Shown: positions 9,155 to 18,344, numbered from the stretch's first letter. The stretch is DNA of 64,000 bases from Exiguobacterium sp. 9-2 (GCF_036287235.1 NZ_CP142850.1:584001-648000); one strand, 5' to 3'. Made by a program: numbers and translations. The notes: generated by a model not told the origin, from the letters alone.

Positions 9155-10834
9155 TTAAGAAAGTCCGAATACCTGTCCGTCTTCCGAAACGCCCATATGG
9201 AAGGCAGCAGGAACCGCGGGTAATCCCGGCATCGTTAATACATTCCCAGTCAATGCAACGATGAATCCTGCACCAATCGATGGTCGGATTTCACGAACTG
9301 TAATCGTGAAGTCTTCGACACGACCATACCGAGCGGGGTCATCGGTTAAAGAAAATGGCGTTTTTGCCATACAAATCGGTAAATGATTCAATCCCATCTC
9401 CGTACACCGTTCGAGTTCGCGGAGGGCTTTGTCTTCAAAATGAACGTCGGCTGCGCCATAGACACGTTTTGCGATACGTTCGATCTTTTGACGAAGCGGC
9501 AACTCGTCAGGGTACAGTGGACGGAACTGGCTTGGTTCCTCAAGTGCTTGCATGACTTCCGCGACGAGTGCTTCACCGCCGGCACCGCCTTTACTGAAGA
9601 CTTCGCTTTCCGCCACACGAATATTTCGTTCCTGGCACCATGTCAAAATCATGTTCCGCTCGGCTTCCGTATCGGTGAAGAAACGGTTCAAGGCAACGAC
9701 GGCAGGGACACCGAACAAGTTCATCGTCTCAACGTGTTTTTCAAGTAAAGCAAGACCATCCGTTAAGGCAGCGAGGTTTTCTTCGCTGAGTTGTGTTCTG
9801 TCTACACCACCATGCATCTTCAAGGCACGAACCGTAGCGACGATGACGACGGCATCCGGATGGAGTTTGCCAATCCGAGATTTGATATTGAAGAATTTCT
9901 CAGCTCCTAAGTCAGCGCCGAATCCTGCTTCTGTGACAACGTAGTCACTTAACTTCAACGCGGTTTGTGTAGCAATCAAAGAGTTGCAGCCGTGTGCGAT
10001 GTTCGCGAACGGTCCGCCATGAATCAATGCCGGTGTTCCTTCGACGGTCTGAACGAGGTTTGGGCGGAATGCATCTTTTAGAAGTAACGTTGCAGCTCCT
10101 GATGCTTGAATATCCTTGACCGTAACCGGCTGTTGATCGTACGTATACGCAACGACAATGCGGCTCAGGCGTCGTTCGAGATCCGTGATAGAGTCTGATA
10201 GACAGAGGACAGCCATGATTTCGGAAGCGACCGTGATATCGAAGCCATCTTGACGCGGAACGCCATGTGCAGGACCGCCGAGACCAATCGTAACTTGGCG
10301 CAAGGCACGGTCGTTTAAATCAAGCACACGTTTCCAGACGATACGGCGTGGATCAATGCCAAGAATGTTGCCTTGATGCAGGTGATTGTCGAGCAAGGCA
10401 CTGATTGTATTATGAGCAGATGTGATCGCATGCATATCACCTGTGAAATGGAGATTGATCTCCTCCATCGGCAGGACTTGGCTATAGCCACCACCACACG
10501 CACCACCTTTTAATCCCATCGTCGGACCAAGTGAGGGTTCCCGTAAACAAATCATCGTCTTATGGTTTGCTCGGTGTAGTGCTTGTCCGAGTCCGACAGT
10601 GACGGTTGATTTCCCTTCACCGGCAGCCGTTGGATTGATAGCAGTGACAAGAATCAGTTTGCCGTCAGATTTCGTTGCCAGCCGGTTCAGCAGCCCGTCT
10701 GTCAACTTCGCTTTATACTTTCCGTACGTATCAAAATCTTCTTCTTGCAAACCAATCCGATCCGCGATTTCTCGAATCGGGCGTAAGACAGTTTGTTGTG
10801 CGATTTCTAAGTCAGAACGAATGGTCTTTTCCAT
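9155..10834 (-). CDS. fhs: Formate-tetrahydrofolate ligase
   Basis: ATP-dependent activation of formate to 10-formyltetrahydrofolate for one-carbon metabolism. The 559-aa length and the diagnostic phosphate-binding block NPTAAGEGKSTVTVGLGQAL, followed by LREPSLGPTMGLKGGACGGGYSQV, identify it without ambiguity. The start ATG has AGAGGGAG in front. It shares an upstream region with the sugar permease operon on the other strand and is followed after seven bases by the alpha/beta hydrolase gene. Formate could come from pyruvate formate-lyase, which is also in this window (pflB); that metabolic link is established biochemistry, but coordinated expression is not shown here. Confidence 0.96.
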   Translation of the reverse strand: MEKTIRSDLEIAQQTVLRPIREIADRIGLQEEDFDTYGKYKAKLTDGLLNRLATKSDGKLILVTAINPTAAGEGKSTVTVGLGQALHRANHKTMICLREPSLGPTMGLKGGACGGGYSQVLPMEEINLHFTGDMHAITSAHNTISALLDNHLHQGNILGIDPRRIVWKRVLDLNDRALRQVTIGLGGPAHGVPRQDGFDITVASEIMAVLCLSDSITDLERRLSRIVVAYTYDQQPVTVKDIQASGAATLLLKDAFRPNLVQTVEGTPALIHGGPFANIAHGCNSLIATQTALKLSDYVVTEAGFGADLGAEKFFNIKSRIGKLHPDAVVIVATVRALKMHGGVDRTQLSEENLAALTDGLALLEKHVETMNLFGVPAVVALNRFFTDTEAERNMILTWCQERNIRVAESEVFSKGGAGGEALVAEVMQALEEPSQFRPLYPDELPLRQKIERIAKRVYGAADVHFEDKALRELERCTEMGLNHLPICMAKTPFSLTDDPARYGRVEDFTITVREIRPSIGAGFIVALTGNVLTMPGLPAVPAAFHMGVSEDGQVFGLS

Positions 10835-10912
10835 GGTATCGACTCCCTCTTTGATTGGATCTCTCTTTTTTCTAATAGTAGCCTATCTAGTGTGAACGCG
10901 CCAAAAGAAAAC

Positions 10913-10929
10913 GTTCAATATTTTCCACC
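10913..10929 (+). promoter_or_regulatory. 17-bp motif shared with the binding-protein gene
   Basis: GTTCAATATTTTCCACC occurs here, 88 bases upstream of the first permease start, and again without change at 16943-16959 upstream of the substrate-binding protein. Identity over 17 bases at two matching positions of one transport system suggests a common regulator site, possibly for the two-component response regulator at 21641. The regulator assignment is inference. Confidence 0.55.
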
Positions 10930-11000
10930 CAATGGGTCAAATGGTGACGTGTTCAAGTGTAAGTGAAAGACGTACTGTAGAGTGGAGGAGGGATGAAACA

Positions 11001-11888
11001 ATGACATCTGGACAAAAGAAGTGGAAACGCGGTCTTGATTTTTGGCTCTTCGTCGGACCGGTCTTTCTTGTATTCGCAGTGATCGTGCTTGTACCGTTTT
11101 TCAATGGCGTCATGTATTCGTTCACGGACTGGAATGGTGTAACAGGAGAATTAAATTGGATCGGCTTTGATAACTATGTCCGTCTCTTTACGAGTGACGA
11201 GCAGTTTCAGCAGTCATTTTGGTTGACGACGAAATATACGGTCGTCGCCGTCGTCTTAACGAATGTCGTCGGTTTCATCTTGGCGTTCTTATTGACACAA
11301 AATATTCGCACACGTAATTTCTTACGGACAATATTCTTTATGCCGAACTTAATCGGTGGATTGATTCTCGGATTCGTCTGGCAGTTCATCTATGTCAAAG
11401 GCTTTGCATCAATCGGTGAATTGACAGGGTGGAGCATATTTGAACTTCCATGGTTAGGAGATGCCCGAACAGGGTTCTGGGGTATCGTCATCGTTTCAAT
11501 TTGGCAAGGTGGCGGTTACATCATGGTCATCTATATCGCGGCTCTACAAAACGTTCCTCAAGAGCTGATTGAAGCAGCAAAAATCGATGGTGCCAATCGT
11601 ATATCGACGTTACGGAACATTACGTTGCCACTGATCATGCCGTCCGTCACGATTTGTCTGTTCTTAACGATTTCGTGGTCCTTCAAGTTATTCGATACGA
11701 ACTTGTCACTAACGAATGGTGGACCCTTCAAATCGACCGAAATGCTTGCTTTAAACATTTACAAGGAATCGTTTACGAATAATAATCTTGGACTCGGTTC
11801 AGCGAAAGCAATCATCTTCTTCGTTGTTGTTGCGGCGATTACAGTCACTCAAGTCTATCTGACGAAAAAACGGGAGGTGGAAGCATGA
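11001..11888 (+). CDS. CUT1-family sugar ABC transporter permease (first)
   Basis: Integral membrane subunit of a carbohydrate importer, MalF/MsmF type, 295 aa with six predicted membrane segments beginning at FWLFVGPVFLVFAVIVLVPF. The cytoplasmic EAA loop that docks to the ATPase is EAAKIDGANRISTLRNITLP. I start it at 11001 because GGAGGAGG lies at 10984-10991; an upstream in-frame ATG at 10932 lacks such a site and would add a non-family leader. It overlaps the second permease by ATGA. No ATPase gene is in the window, so a shared MsmX-like ATPase is probably used, as is usual for Bacilli CUT1 systems. Substrate is unknown. Confidence 0.9.
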   Translation: MTSGQKKWKRGLDFWLFVGPVFLVFAVIVLVPFFNGVMYSFTDWNGVTGELNWIGFDNYVRLFTSDEQFQQSFWLTTKYTVVAVVLTNVVGFILAFLLTQNIRTRNFLRTIFFMPNLIGGLILGFVWQFIYVKGFASIGELTGWSIFELPWLGDARTGFWGIVIVSIWQGGGYIMVIYIAALQNVPQELIEAAKIDGANRISTLRNITLPLIMPSVTICLFLTISWSFKLFDTNLSLTNGGPFKSTEMLALNIYKESFTNNNLGLGSAKAIIFFVVVAAITVTQVYLTKKREVEA

Positions 11889-12772
11889 GTACGGCACAAC
11901 CGTTACCTACTCCACAAGAGGAGAAACCAAAGCGCTCTAAAAAGGCGAGAGGTCGTTATTCACTCCGTCTTGGAACGGTCGAACTAGCAGCCTTATTGAT
12001 GGGGCTTCTGTATATGATTCCGTTTTATTACGTCGTCTCGAATTCATTCAAGACGCAGGGAGATATCTTTACGAACACATCGGGTCTACCAAAGGAATGG
12101 ATGACTTCCAACTATTCAGAAGCATGGGAAGCCATGAACTTCGGAAAAGTCTTTTTAAACTCCGTCATCATTACAGTCGGTGCTAATGCGGTCATCATCA
12201 TCTTTTGTTCGATGGCAGCCTGGAAGCTTGTCCGTACGAAAACACGTTTGTCGACGATCATCTTCTTCTTGTTCGTTGCTGCGATGATCATTCCATTCCA
12301 ATCAATCATGATTCCTTTATCGAAACTGTCTGGGGATCTTGGATTACAGAATAGTTATTGGGGACTGATTTTGATGTACCTTGGTTTTGGTTCTGGACTA
12401 TCGATCTTCCTGTATCATGGTTTCATGAAGTCGATTCCTGAAGAAATCGAGGAGGCAGCAATCATTGATGGTTGTTCACAATGGGGTGTGTTCTGGCGCA
12501 TCGTCTTCCCATTGCTCAAGCCGATTACAGTGACGATCATCATCTTGAACACGCTGTGGATTTGGAACGATTTCTTATTACCCTCGCTCATGTTACGAGA
12601 TGTCGATTTACGGACGATTCCTCTCGCGACGTTTTACTTCTTCGGACAGTATACAAAACAATGGGACTTGGCTCTTGCCGGACTCGTGCTTGGGATCATT
12701 CCGTTGTTGCTATTCTTCTTCGCCCTGCAAAAACAGATCATTCAAGGGATTACAAGTGGATCAATCAAATAA
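11885..12772 (+). CDS. CUT1-family sugar ABC transporter permease (second)
   Basis: Partner permease, MalG/MsmG type, 295 aa. A Lys/Arg-rich cytoplasmic N terminus is followed by six membrane segments, the first near LGTVELAALLMGLLYMIPFY, and the EAA loop EEAAIIDGCSQWGVFWRIVFP. It is translationally coupled to the first permease (ATGA) and closed by a terminator, so the operon contains permeases only. The binding protein lies 4.3 kb downstream behind asnA, a DedA gene and an antiporter on the opposite strand, an unusual separation for this transporter class. Confidence 0.9.
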   Translation: MSTAQPLPTPQEEKPKRSKKARGRYSLRLGTVELAALLMGLLYMIPFYYVVSNSFKTQGDIFTNTSGLPKEWMTSNYSEAWEAMNFGKVFLNSVIITVGANAVIIIFCSMAAWKLVRTKTRLSTIIFFLFVAAMIIPFQSIMIPLSKLSGDLGLQNSYWGLILMYLGFGSGLSIFLYHGFMKSIPEEIEEAAIIDGCSQWGVFWRIVFPLLKPITVTIIILNTLWIWNDFLLPSLMLRDVDLRTIPLATFYFFGQYTKQWDLALAGLVLGIIPLLLFFFALQKQIIQGITSGSIK

Positions 12773-12783
12773 TTTTTGTAAGC

Positions 12784-12814
12784 GCGTTCTCGATTCTAGG
12801 AGAACGCTTTTTTT
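12784..12814 (+). terminator. Terminator after the permease operon
   Basis: GCGTTCTC, a short loop and GAGAACGC followed by seven T, directly after the second permease stop. Confidence 0.8.
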
Positions 12815-12921
12815 ATGTTTCATGCATCAGATTAATCTGATAACTTTTATTTTTTTTGAAAAAAAGGCTTTTCAAACACTTGCGACCTGTTGTACGATGT
12901 TCTCAATTCAATTGTAACAAC

Positions 12922-13190
12922 GACGTTGAAGGGAAGAGTAACACCTTGTACGACCGTATAGCGAGCTGGGGATGGTGAGAGCCCAGTCGGAAGCAAGATG
13001 CGAAGAACCTCCCGGAGTCGCTACCCGAACCCGAATGTCAGTAGGCGTAGCCGGAGTTGCCTGTCCGTTATCATATGGCCGAAGATGAAGCGATTCGTCT
13101 TTTGAGTGAGCAACATCGTTGCTAACATGGGTGGTACCGCGGAACCGAGTCTTTCGTCCCATATTCTTGGGAAAGAAGGGCTCTTTTTTA
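12922..13190 (+). promoter_or_regulatory. T-box leader (asparagine specifier)
   Basis: tRNA-sensing transcription antitermination leader of asnA. Visible parts in order: an AGAGTAA element early in stem I, the conserved GGTGAGAGCCCAG distal-loop sequence (about 12974-12986), a specifier loop with GAAG followed by AAC at 13006-13008 (an Asn codon), the T-box core GGGTGGTACCGCGG (13129-13142), and a terminator hairpin from about 13147 to 13182 followed by a T run. Uncharged tRNA-Asn is expected to pair with AAC and the T-box bulge, blocking the terminator and switching asnA on when asparagine is scarce. Boundaries are approximate. Confidence 0.93.
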
Positions 13191-13230
13191 TGGCTTCTTT
13201 TTCAAAACACAATTGAGGAGGAACACCACC

Positions 13231-14205
13231 ATGACAACACTCGTATCGATGAAACACACACAGGAAGCAATCACACTCGTAAAGAAACGCTTTGAGGAAC
13301 GCTTTTCGACGACACTCGGATTAACACGTGTTGAAGCACCATTGTTCGTAGAGAGCACACTCGGCGTCAACGACCATCTCAACGGCGTAGAGCGCATCAT
13401 CCGCTTTGATGCACTAGATCACACGACAGATCTTGAAATCGTCCAATCCCTTGCGAAATGGAAACGTCAAGCGCTTCACACATACGGATTCGAAGCTGGA
13501 GAAGGATTATACACATTGATGCATGCGATTCGTCGTGATGAGATACTTGATGCGACACATTCCATCCACGTCGACCAGTGGGATTGGGAACGGGTCATTA
13601 CGAAAGAACAACGGACGAGTGCCTATCTAAAAGAAACGGTACAAGCGATTTATGCAACGATTCGCCAAGTCGAGCAAGAAGTGGAAGCAGAGTATGGCAT
13701 TTCAGCGATCTTACCAGAAACGATTCATTTCATGACAACACAAGAACTAGAGGATGCCTATCCAACGCTTTCAACAAAAGAACGTGAAACAGAGGTCACG
13801 AAGGCATACGGTGCTGTTTTCTTGATGCAGATTGGTGGCGCGCTTGCTTCGGGAGAGAAGCATGATGGTCGAGCGGCAGATTACGACGATTGGACACTCA
13901 ACGGTGACATCTTAGTACATCACCCAGAAATCGGAGCATTTGAATTGTCTTCAATGGGAATTCGTGTTGACCGTGAAGCGCTATTAAAACAGACGTCCAT
14001 CGCTCAAGAAGAGGATAAATTGGCTTTCCCGTTCCATCAAGGTGTGCTCGAAGAGCGTCTGCCGTTAACGATGGGTGGAGGGATTGGTCAATCACGTATG
14101 GCGATGTTCTTATTGAAGAAACGTCATATCGGCGAAGTCCAAGCTTCTGTCTGGTCGGAAGAGACTCGTAAAAGTCTTCAAGCTGAAGGTATTCACTTGC
14201 TCTAA
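13231..14205 (+). CDS. asnA: Aspartate-ammonia ligase (asparagine synthetase A)
   Basis: ATP-dependent, ammonia-using asparagine synthetase, 324 aa, related in fold to class II aminoacyl-tRNA synthetases. Family blocks are VEAPLFVESTLGVNDHLNGVER near the N terminus, QSLAKWKRQAL, and the C-terminal class II motif region TMGGGIGQSRMAMFLL. The start at 13231 has GAGGAGG at 13215-13221; an in-frame TTG inside that ribosome site is rejected. It stands alone behind its own Asn T-box, which directly matches the product to the signal, and ends in a terminator. It separates two pieces of the sugar transport system without any evident functional relation. Confidence 0.96.
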   Translation: MTTLVSMKHTQEAITLVKKRFEERFSTTLGLTRVEAPLFVESTLGVNDHLNGVERIIRFDALDHTTDLEIVQSLAKWKRQALHTYGFEAGEGLYTLMHAIRRDEILDATHSIHVDQWDWERVITKEQRTSAYLKETVQAIYATIRQVEQEVEAEYGISAILPETIHFMTTQELEDAYPTLSTKERETEVTKAYGAVFLMQIGGALASGEKHDGRAADYDDWTLNGDILVHHPEIGAFELSSMGIRVDREALLKQTSIAQEEDKLAFPFHQGVLEERLPLTMGGGIGQSRMAMFLLKKRHIGEVQASVWSEETRKSLQAEGIHLL

Positions 14206-14254
14206 CATATATATATAGTAAGAAAGCGTCAAAGGAATGATATTTTAAGTAACG

Positions 14255-14291
14255 AAGAGCACACTTCCATTCGGAAGTGTGCTCTTTTTTT
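14255..14291 (+). terminator. Terminator of asnA
   Basis: AAGAGCACACTTCC, loop ATTC, GGAAGTGTGCTCTT and a T run: 14-bp stem, 50 bases after the stop codon. Confidence 0.87.
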
Positions 14292-14376
14292 AAAGGTCAT
14301 AAGACCTCAGGCGGAGGAAAAGCGTGTCAATTCTTGATAGAATGGGGATAACAATAAATAAGAAAGAGGTGAAAGC

Positions 14377-14598
14377 ATGTCTTCTCTATTAATCGTCGGA
14401 ATACTCATCCCCATTTTGTTCATTGCGTTTCTTTGGTTCAACATTAAAGGTTTACGGACAATGTGGCGGGATTATAAACGGACAGGCTCAATCGTTGCAC
14501 TCGGCTTTTTCATTGTCGGGGTCATCGGAATTTTCACAGGTGTCTGGACAACTCTAGTCGTCATCATTTATTATCTCCTCCGTCCAGCGAGAGGATGA
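14377..14598 (+). CDS. Small two-segment membrane protein
   Basis: 73-aa protein with two hydrophobic segments (residues about 4-22 and 41-67) joined by a positively charged loop with RTMWRDYKRTG. AAGAGGTG lies upstream of the ATG. It is followed after 16 bases by the DedA gene in the same direction and is probably cotranscribed with it. I do not recognise a family. The charge pattern places the loop in the cytoplasm and both ends outside, by the positive-inside rule. Confidence 0.7.
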   Translation: MSSLLIVGILIPILFIAFLWFNIKGLRTMWRDYKRTGSIVALGFFIVGVIGIFTGVWTTLVVIIYYLLRPARG

Positions 14599-14614
14599 AC
14601 GGAGGGTTACTCGT

Positions 14615-15250
14615 ATGTTGGAATGGTTATTTTCGGCCGGAGAATCCAATCTCTGGCTGTTTTTAGGAATCATGATCATTGGTCTTGGAACAGAATTGAT
14701 TCCAGCAGAAGTCGGATTACCGCTACTCGGTTTATATGTATCGAACGGAACAGTCAGTTGGACAATTGCTGTTCTCGTCGGCTTTCTAGGGAGTTTGATG
14801 GGGGCGACAGTCTTTTATCTCTTAGGGCGTTACGCAGGTCGTCCAATCCTTGTACGATACGGAAAATGGTTACTGATCAAAGAAAAAGAAATTGAGCAGG
14901 GTGAGCGAATCGTCGGAAAGTATGGAACATGGTCCGCGTTATTTGGACGATTCTTCCCTGTCGTTCGTTCAGTCGTTTCGATTCCCTGTGGTCTGTTTGG
15001 TCTATCATTCAAGCGCTATCTACTCGCTTCAAGTATTGGATTATTTCCGGTCTCTTTCTTTTACATCTGGGTCGGGGAGCGATTCGGAGTAAAGCGAGCG
15101 GAGTCAATGCTTAAAGGGCTAGAGCAGGAGTTATGGTGGATTTTAGGCGGAATCGTCGTAATCCTCGGCGGGTACATCCTGTATCGTCGCTCTAAAGCGA
15201 AACAACACGGACAGACGCAAGACGTAAAAACGAAGCAACAGAATAAATGA
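14615..15250 (+). CDS. DedA-family membrane protein
   Basis: 211-aa DedA/VTT (SNARE-associated) family protein; members transport or scramble lipid carriers such as undecaprenyl phosphate or phosphatidylethanolamine. The family core is present: GSLMGATVFYLLGRYAG, then the amphipathic re-entrant motif GRFFPVVRSVVSIPCGLFGLSFKRY with its paired Arg residues, and a FYIWVGERFG segment. Four to five membrane segments are predicted and the C-terminal tail is basic (RRSKAKQH). GGAGGG precedes the ATG. Which lipid it moves cannot be told from the sequence. Confidence 0.88.
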   Translation: MLEWLFSAGESNLWLFLGIMIIGLGTELIPAEVGLPLLGLYVSNGTVSWTIAVLVGFLGSLMGATVFYLLGRYAGRPILVRYGKWLLIKEKEIEQGERIVGKYGTWSALFGRFFPVVRSVVSIPCGLFGLSFKRYLLASSIGLFPVSFFYIWVGERFGVKRAESMLKGLEQELWWILGGIVVILGGYILYRRSKAKQHGQTQDVKTKQQNK

Positions 15251-15280
15251 AGGGGTCGACAAAAAGTCAGTCTCTACAAA

Positions 15281-15318
15281 GATAAGGGTGGCAGAATGAT
15301 GATCTGCCACCCTTATCT
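15281..15318 (+). terminator. Long hairpin after the DedA gene
   Basis: A 15-bp perfect repeat with arm GATAAGGGTGGCAGA and a 7-base loop. There is no immediate T run (TCATAAAAAA follows), so it may stabilise the mRNA end or act together with the larger hairpin just downstream. Confidence 0.6.
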
Positions 15319-15325
15319 CATAAAA

Positions 15326-15388
15326 AAGGACTCGTCACACGCGACACCTACAGGAAAGGGCGTGAAAAGACGAGTCCTTCTTTTTTTG
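15326..15388. terminator. Bidirectional terminator between DedA and antiporter genes
   Basis: AAGGACTCGTC (15327-15337 region) pairs with GACGAGTCCTT (15369-15379) around an internal CACGC/GCGTG stem. Runs of A on the left and T on the right allow termination for both converging genes. Confidence 0.75.
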
Positions 15389-15402
15389 AGTAAGCCCGGG
15401 AT

Positions 15403-16863
15403 TCAAGCAGGAGGAAACAAGAATCGCTTCAGCGACTTAATACGATGTTTAGGCGTCAGCAGTAACAGTTGATCATTGCCTTCAAGAGCAGTGTCGCCAC
15501 GGGGAGTAATGATATGATCATCGCGAATGATGGCGGTAATCAAAAACTCTTGCGGTAGATCGATTTCTGATATCGTCGTTCCGATGAACGGATGGGACAT
15601 CGGTAACGTCAATTCAATGATTTCTGCGTTCGGTTTACCGATCGACATGAACTCAATGACCGTATGGATAGCAGAAGTCTGTGTCTCGTTGAGACGTAAC
15701 CGTTCGGAAAGGAATGTCAACATACTCCCTTGAATCAGTGTCGATAGTAGAACTGTAAAGAACACGATATTGAAAATCATCGATGCATTCTCGATGTCGG
15801 CAACAAGTGGGTATGTCGCAAGAATGATCGGTACCGCTCCTTTTAGACCAGCAAAAGAAATAAAGACCTTCTCTTGCCACGAATAACGAAACGGCAATAA
15901 GCTAATCCAAACGGACAGCGGTCGAGCAATGAAAATCAAAATCAACGCAAGGGCAACGGAAGACAGGATAACCCGGATATCGAGCAATTGTTTCGGGAAG
16001 ACGAGCAACCCGAGAACAATGAACATTCCGATTTGAGCTAGGTGCGCCATACTCATCGTAAAGCGGACGAGCGTCTGACGGTAGACGAGTTCATGATTAC
16101 TGATATAGATTGCTGTCACATAAACGGCGAGAAATCCACTAGCATGAAATGTATCAGCTAACCCGAAAGACAAGAAAGCAAACGACATGAGTAAAATCGG
16201 ATAAAAGCTCGAGGAAGATAAGTCAATCCGATTGATCAAGGTTGAAGCTGTCCATCCAATGAATAGACCGATTAAAAGCCCCATCGACATTTCCCAAACG
16301 AGTGAACCGAGTCCCATCAAGAGTGATGCTTCTTCAGGATTCGTCACGAATTCAAGGAATAAGACGGTCAAAAAGACAGCCATGGGGTCATTCGTTCCAG
16401 ATTCAACTTCGAGTGTTGACCCTACCTTACGTCGGATCGGTTGTCCACTTAAGACAGAAAAGATGGCAGCAGCATCCGTCGATCCTACGATTGCGCCAAG
16501 TAAAAAGGCATTCGCCCAACTGAAGCCAAGAATGTAATGGGAGGCAACTGCAACGATGGAAGTAGCAATGAAGACTCCGGACGTTGCAAGAGAAAGCGAA
16601 GGTGCGAGCTCGTGTCGCACTTCTTTCCACGCTGTTTGCAGACCACCTTCAAACAGAATGATGATCAGAGCGACAGTTCCAAGAAGCTGGGCAAGTTCCG
16701 CATCGTCAAAGCGAATGAAACCCGTAATATCACTTCCGGCAATCATACCAAGAGCGATAAAAATCAATAGAGCAGGAATATTCAGACGACTTGATAACTT
16801 CGTCGTCCACACAGCGGCGAACAATAGTATACCAATCAATAAAATCGTGAATTGTAAGGACAT
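15403..16863 (-). CDS. K+(Na+)/H+ antiporter, CPA1 NhaP2/CvrA type
   Basis: 486-aa cation/proton antiporter. Residues 1-385 contain about 12 membrane segments including a GSTDAAAIFSVLSG block that carries the paired-acid transport motif region and GTNDPMAVFLTV. Residues about 395-480 form a TrkA_C (RCK_C) ligand-binding domain: LTLPMSHPFIGTTISEIDLP followed by GDTALEGNDQLLLLTP. That combination is typical of the potassium/proton antiporters NhaP2 and YjbQ, some of which respond to nucleotide ligands such as c-di-AMP; the ligand here is not known. No riboswitch is seen upstream. It is a single gene bounded by a shared terminator and a divergent promoter region with the binding-protein gene. 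Confidence 0.85.
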   Translation of the reverse strand: MSLQFTILLIGILLFAAVWTTKLSSRLNIPALLIFIALGMIAGSDITGFIRFDDAELAQLLGTVALIIILFEGGLQTAWKEVRHELAPSLSLATSGVFIATSIVAVASHYILGFSWANAFLLGAIVGSTDAAAIFSVLSGQPIRRKVGSTLEVESGTNDPMAVFLTVLFLEFVTNPEEASLLMGLGSLVWEMSMGLLIGLFIGWTASTLINRIDLSSSSFYPILLMSFAFLSFGLADTFHASGFLAVYVTAIYISNHELVYRQTLVRFTMSMAHLAQIGMFIVLGLLVFPKQLLDIRVILSSVALALILIFIARPLSVWISLLPFRYSWQEKVFISFAGLKGAVPIILATYPLVADIENASMIFNIVFFTVLLSTLIQGSMLTFLSERLRLNETQTSAIHTVIEFMSIGKPNAEIIELTLPMSHPFIGTTISEIDLPQEFLITAIIRDDHIITPRGDTALEGNDQLLLLTPKHRIKSLKRFLFPPA

Positions 16864-16942
16864 GGCATCAAGCTCCTATTCAATAAAGAATCTTCTAGTT
16901 TCATGATACAACAATCCCGATGAAAAGACTCGGATAACGATT

Positions 16943-16959
16943 GTTCAATATTTTCCACC
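16943..16959 (+). promoter_or_regulatory. Second copy of the shared 17-bp motif
   Basis: GTTCAATATTTTCCACC, identical to 10913-10929, here 111 bases upstream of the binding-protein start and about 27 bases before a cre site. The surrounding bases are not conserved, so the repeat itself is probably the functional unit. Confidence 0.55.
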
Positions 16960-16985
16960 ACACCGGACAACTTTCTCTCTCTTCA

Positions 16986-17001
16986 TTGCAAGCGTTTTCA
17001 T
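16986..17001 (+). promoter_or_regulatory. CcpA binding site (cre) before the binding-protein gene
   Basis: TTGCAAGCGTTTTCAT fits the Bacillus cre consensus WTGNAANCGNWWNCAW at every fixed position. It lies 53 bases before the start codon, in the promoter region, where CcpA with HPr-Ser-P usually represses. This supports carbon catabolite control of sugar uptake. Confidence 0.75.
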
Positions 17002-17053
17002 TTATTGTGAAGGTGTAGCACGTAAATGAAACGAAATCAGGGAGGGAATCCGA

Positions 17054-18334
17054 ATGCGTAAAAGAAGATGGGCAGCATTACCTGTCGTCACAACGGCGAT
17101 GGTCGTCGCTTTGGCAGCATGTGGTGGCGGTACATTGAATAGCGATGACTCGAAAGATAGTGGTTCAAAAGATGGTAAGACGCTCAACGTATTCCAATTC
17201 AAGGCTGAAATCGCAAAAGACATGGAAAAGATGGCAAAAGCGTATGAGAAGGAGACGGGGACGAAAGTCGTCGTACAAACAGTTGGTGGTGGATCGGATT
17301 ATGGTGCTGCCTTGAAGTCGCAGTTTGCCTCTGGGAATGAACCGGATGTCTTTAACAACGGTGGCTTTACGGAAGCAAAAACATGGCAGGATAAATTAGA
17401 AGATTTGTCAGACGAAAAATGGGTCGGTGATCTAACGGACCTATCAAAAGAGCCGATGACAATTGATGGAAAGTTATACGGCATGCCGATGAACCTTGAA
17501 GGATACGGCTTCATCTACAACAAAGATATCTTCAAAAAAGCAGGCATCACAGAGCTTCCAAAAACATTAACGGAATTAACGGATGCATCTAAAAAGTTGA
17601 AAGCAGATGGTGTGACGCCGTTTTCGATCGGATATGGAGAGTGGTGGATTCTTGGAAACCACCTAATGAACATTCCGGTCGCACAGCAGGATGATCCAGA
17701 TCAGTTCATCGCGGACTTGAATGCTGGAAAAGCTAAATTCGAAGATAACAAACAGTTCAAGGAATTCATGAATCTGTTTGATTTGACGATTAAGTATGGG
17801 AATAAAAATCCGTTAACGACGGATTACAACACACAAGTTTCTCAGTTCGCTGAAGGTAAGACAGCGATGATTCAACAAGGGAACTGGGCACAGCAATTGA
17901 TTACAGATGTGAATCCGGATATCAATATGGGCTTCATCCCGATGCCAATCAATGACGATAAAGAAAAAATGGATCGTCTCCCTGTTGGCGTACCAAATAA
18001 CTGGGTCGTCAATAAAAACTCGAAGAATAAAGCAGAAGCGAAAAAATTCCTCGAGTGGATGGCGACATCTGATACAGGAAAAGACTACATGGTCAACAAA
18101 TTCAAGTTTATTCCGGCCTTCAAATCAATCGAAGCAAAAGATTTAGGACCGCTTGCGGATGATATCCAAGCGTACTCGAAAGCTGGTAAAACGATCTCAT
18201 GGAACTGGTTCAAGTATCCGGATGGTGCAGTAAACGAGTTTGGTGCGATCATGCAGGCATACGTCGGTAAGCAAAAAACAGCTGACGAGATGCTACAAGA
18301 TTTCACGAAAACATGGGACAAAATGAAGAAATAA
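17054..18334 (+). CDS. Sugar-binding lipoprotein of the ABC importer
   Basis: 426-aa extracellular solute-binding protein (SBP_bac_1/MsmE type). It has a lipoprotein signal: basic MRKRRW, hydrophobic core, and the lipobox LAAC with the lipidated cysteine at residue about 23, followed by a Gly/Ser/Asp linker. The mature part shows the family features EIAKDMEKMAKAYEKETG near the start, an FNNGGFTEAKTW ligand-lobe segment and AEGKTAMIQQGNWA around residue 280. GGGAGG precedes the ATG. Shared upstream motif, class match and nearby sensor kinase all point to it serving the permeases at 11001-12772. Ligand unknown; family members bind oligosaccharides. Confidence 0.9.
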   Translation: MRKRRWAALPVVTTAMVVALAACGGGTLNSDDSKDSGSKDGKTLNVFQFKAEIAKDMEKMAKAYEKETGTKVVVQTVGGGSDYGAALKSQFASGNEPDVFNNGGFTEAKTWQDKLEDLSDEKWVGDLTDLSKEPMTIDGKLYGMPMNLEGYGFIYNKDIFKKAGITELPKTLTELTDASKKLKADGVTPFSIGYGEWWILGNHLMNIPVAQQDDPDQFIADLNAGKAKFEDNKQFKEFMNLFDLTIKYGNKNPLTTDYNTQVSQFAEGKTAMIQQGNWAQQLITDVNPDINMGFIPMPINDDKEKMDRLPVGVPNNWVVNKNSKNKAEAKKFLEWMATSDTGKDYMVNKFKFIPAFKSIEAKDLGPLADDIQAYSKAGKTISWNWFKYPDGAVNEFGAIMQAYVGKQKTADEMLQDFTKTWDKMKK

Positions 18335-18344
18335 GAAGTGATTC

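Noticed and set aside
12780-12795. cre-like sequence TTGTAAGCGCGTTCTC after the second permease
   Set aside because: Two mismatches in fixed positions, and it is part of the terminator stem.
12908-13257. Minus-strand open frames opposite the asnA leader
   Set aside because: They are antisense to T-box structural elements, lack ribosome sites, and the T-box explains the region.
15403-16863. c-di-AMP riboswitch in front of the K+/H+ antiporter gene
   Set aside because: The 190-base upstream region contains the binding-protein promoter elements and no ydaO-like conserved sequence that I can find.
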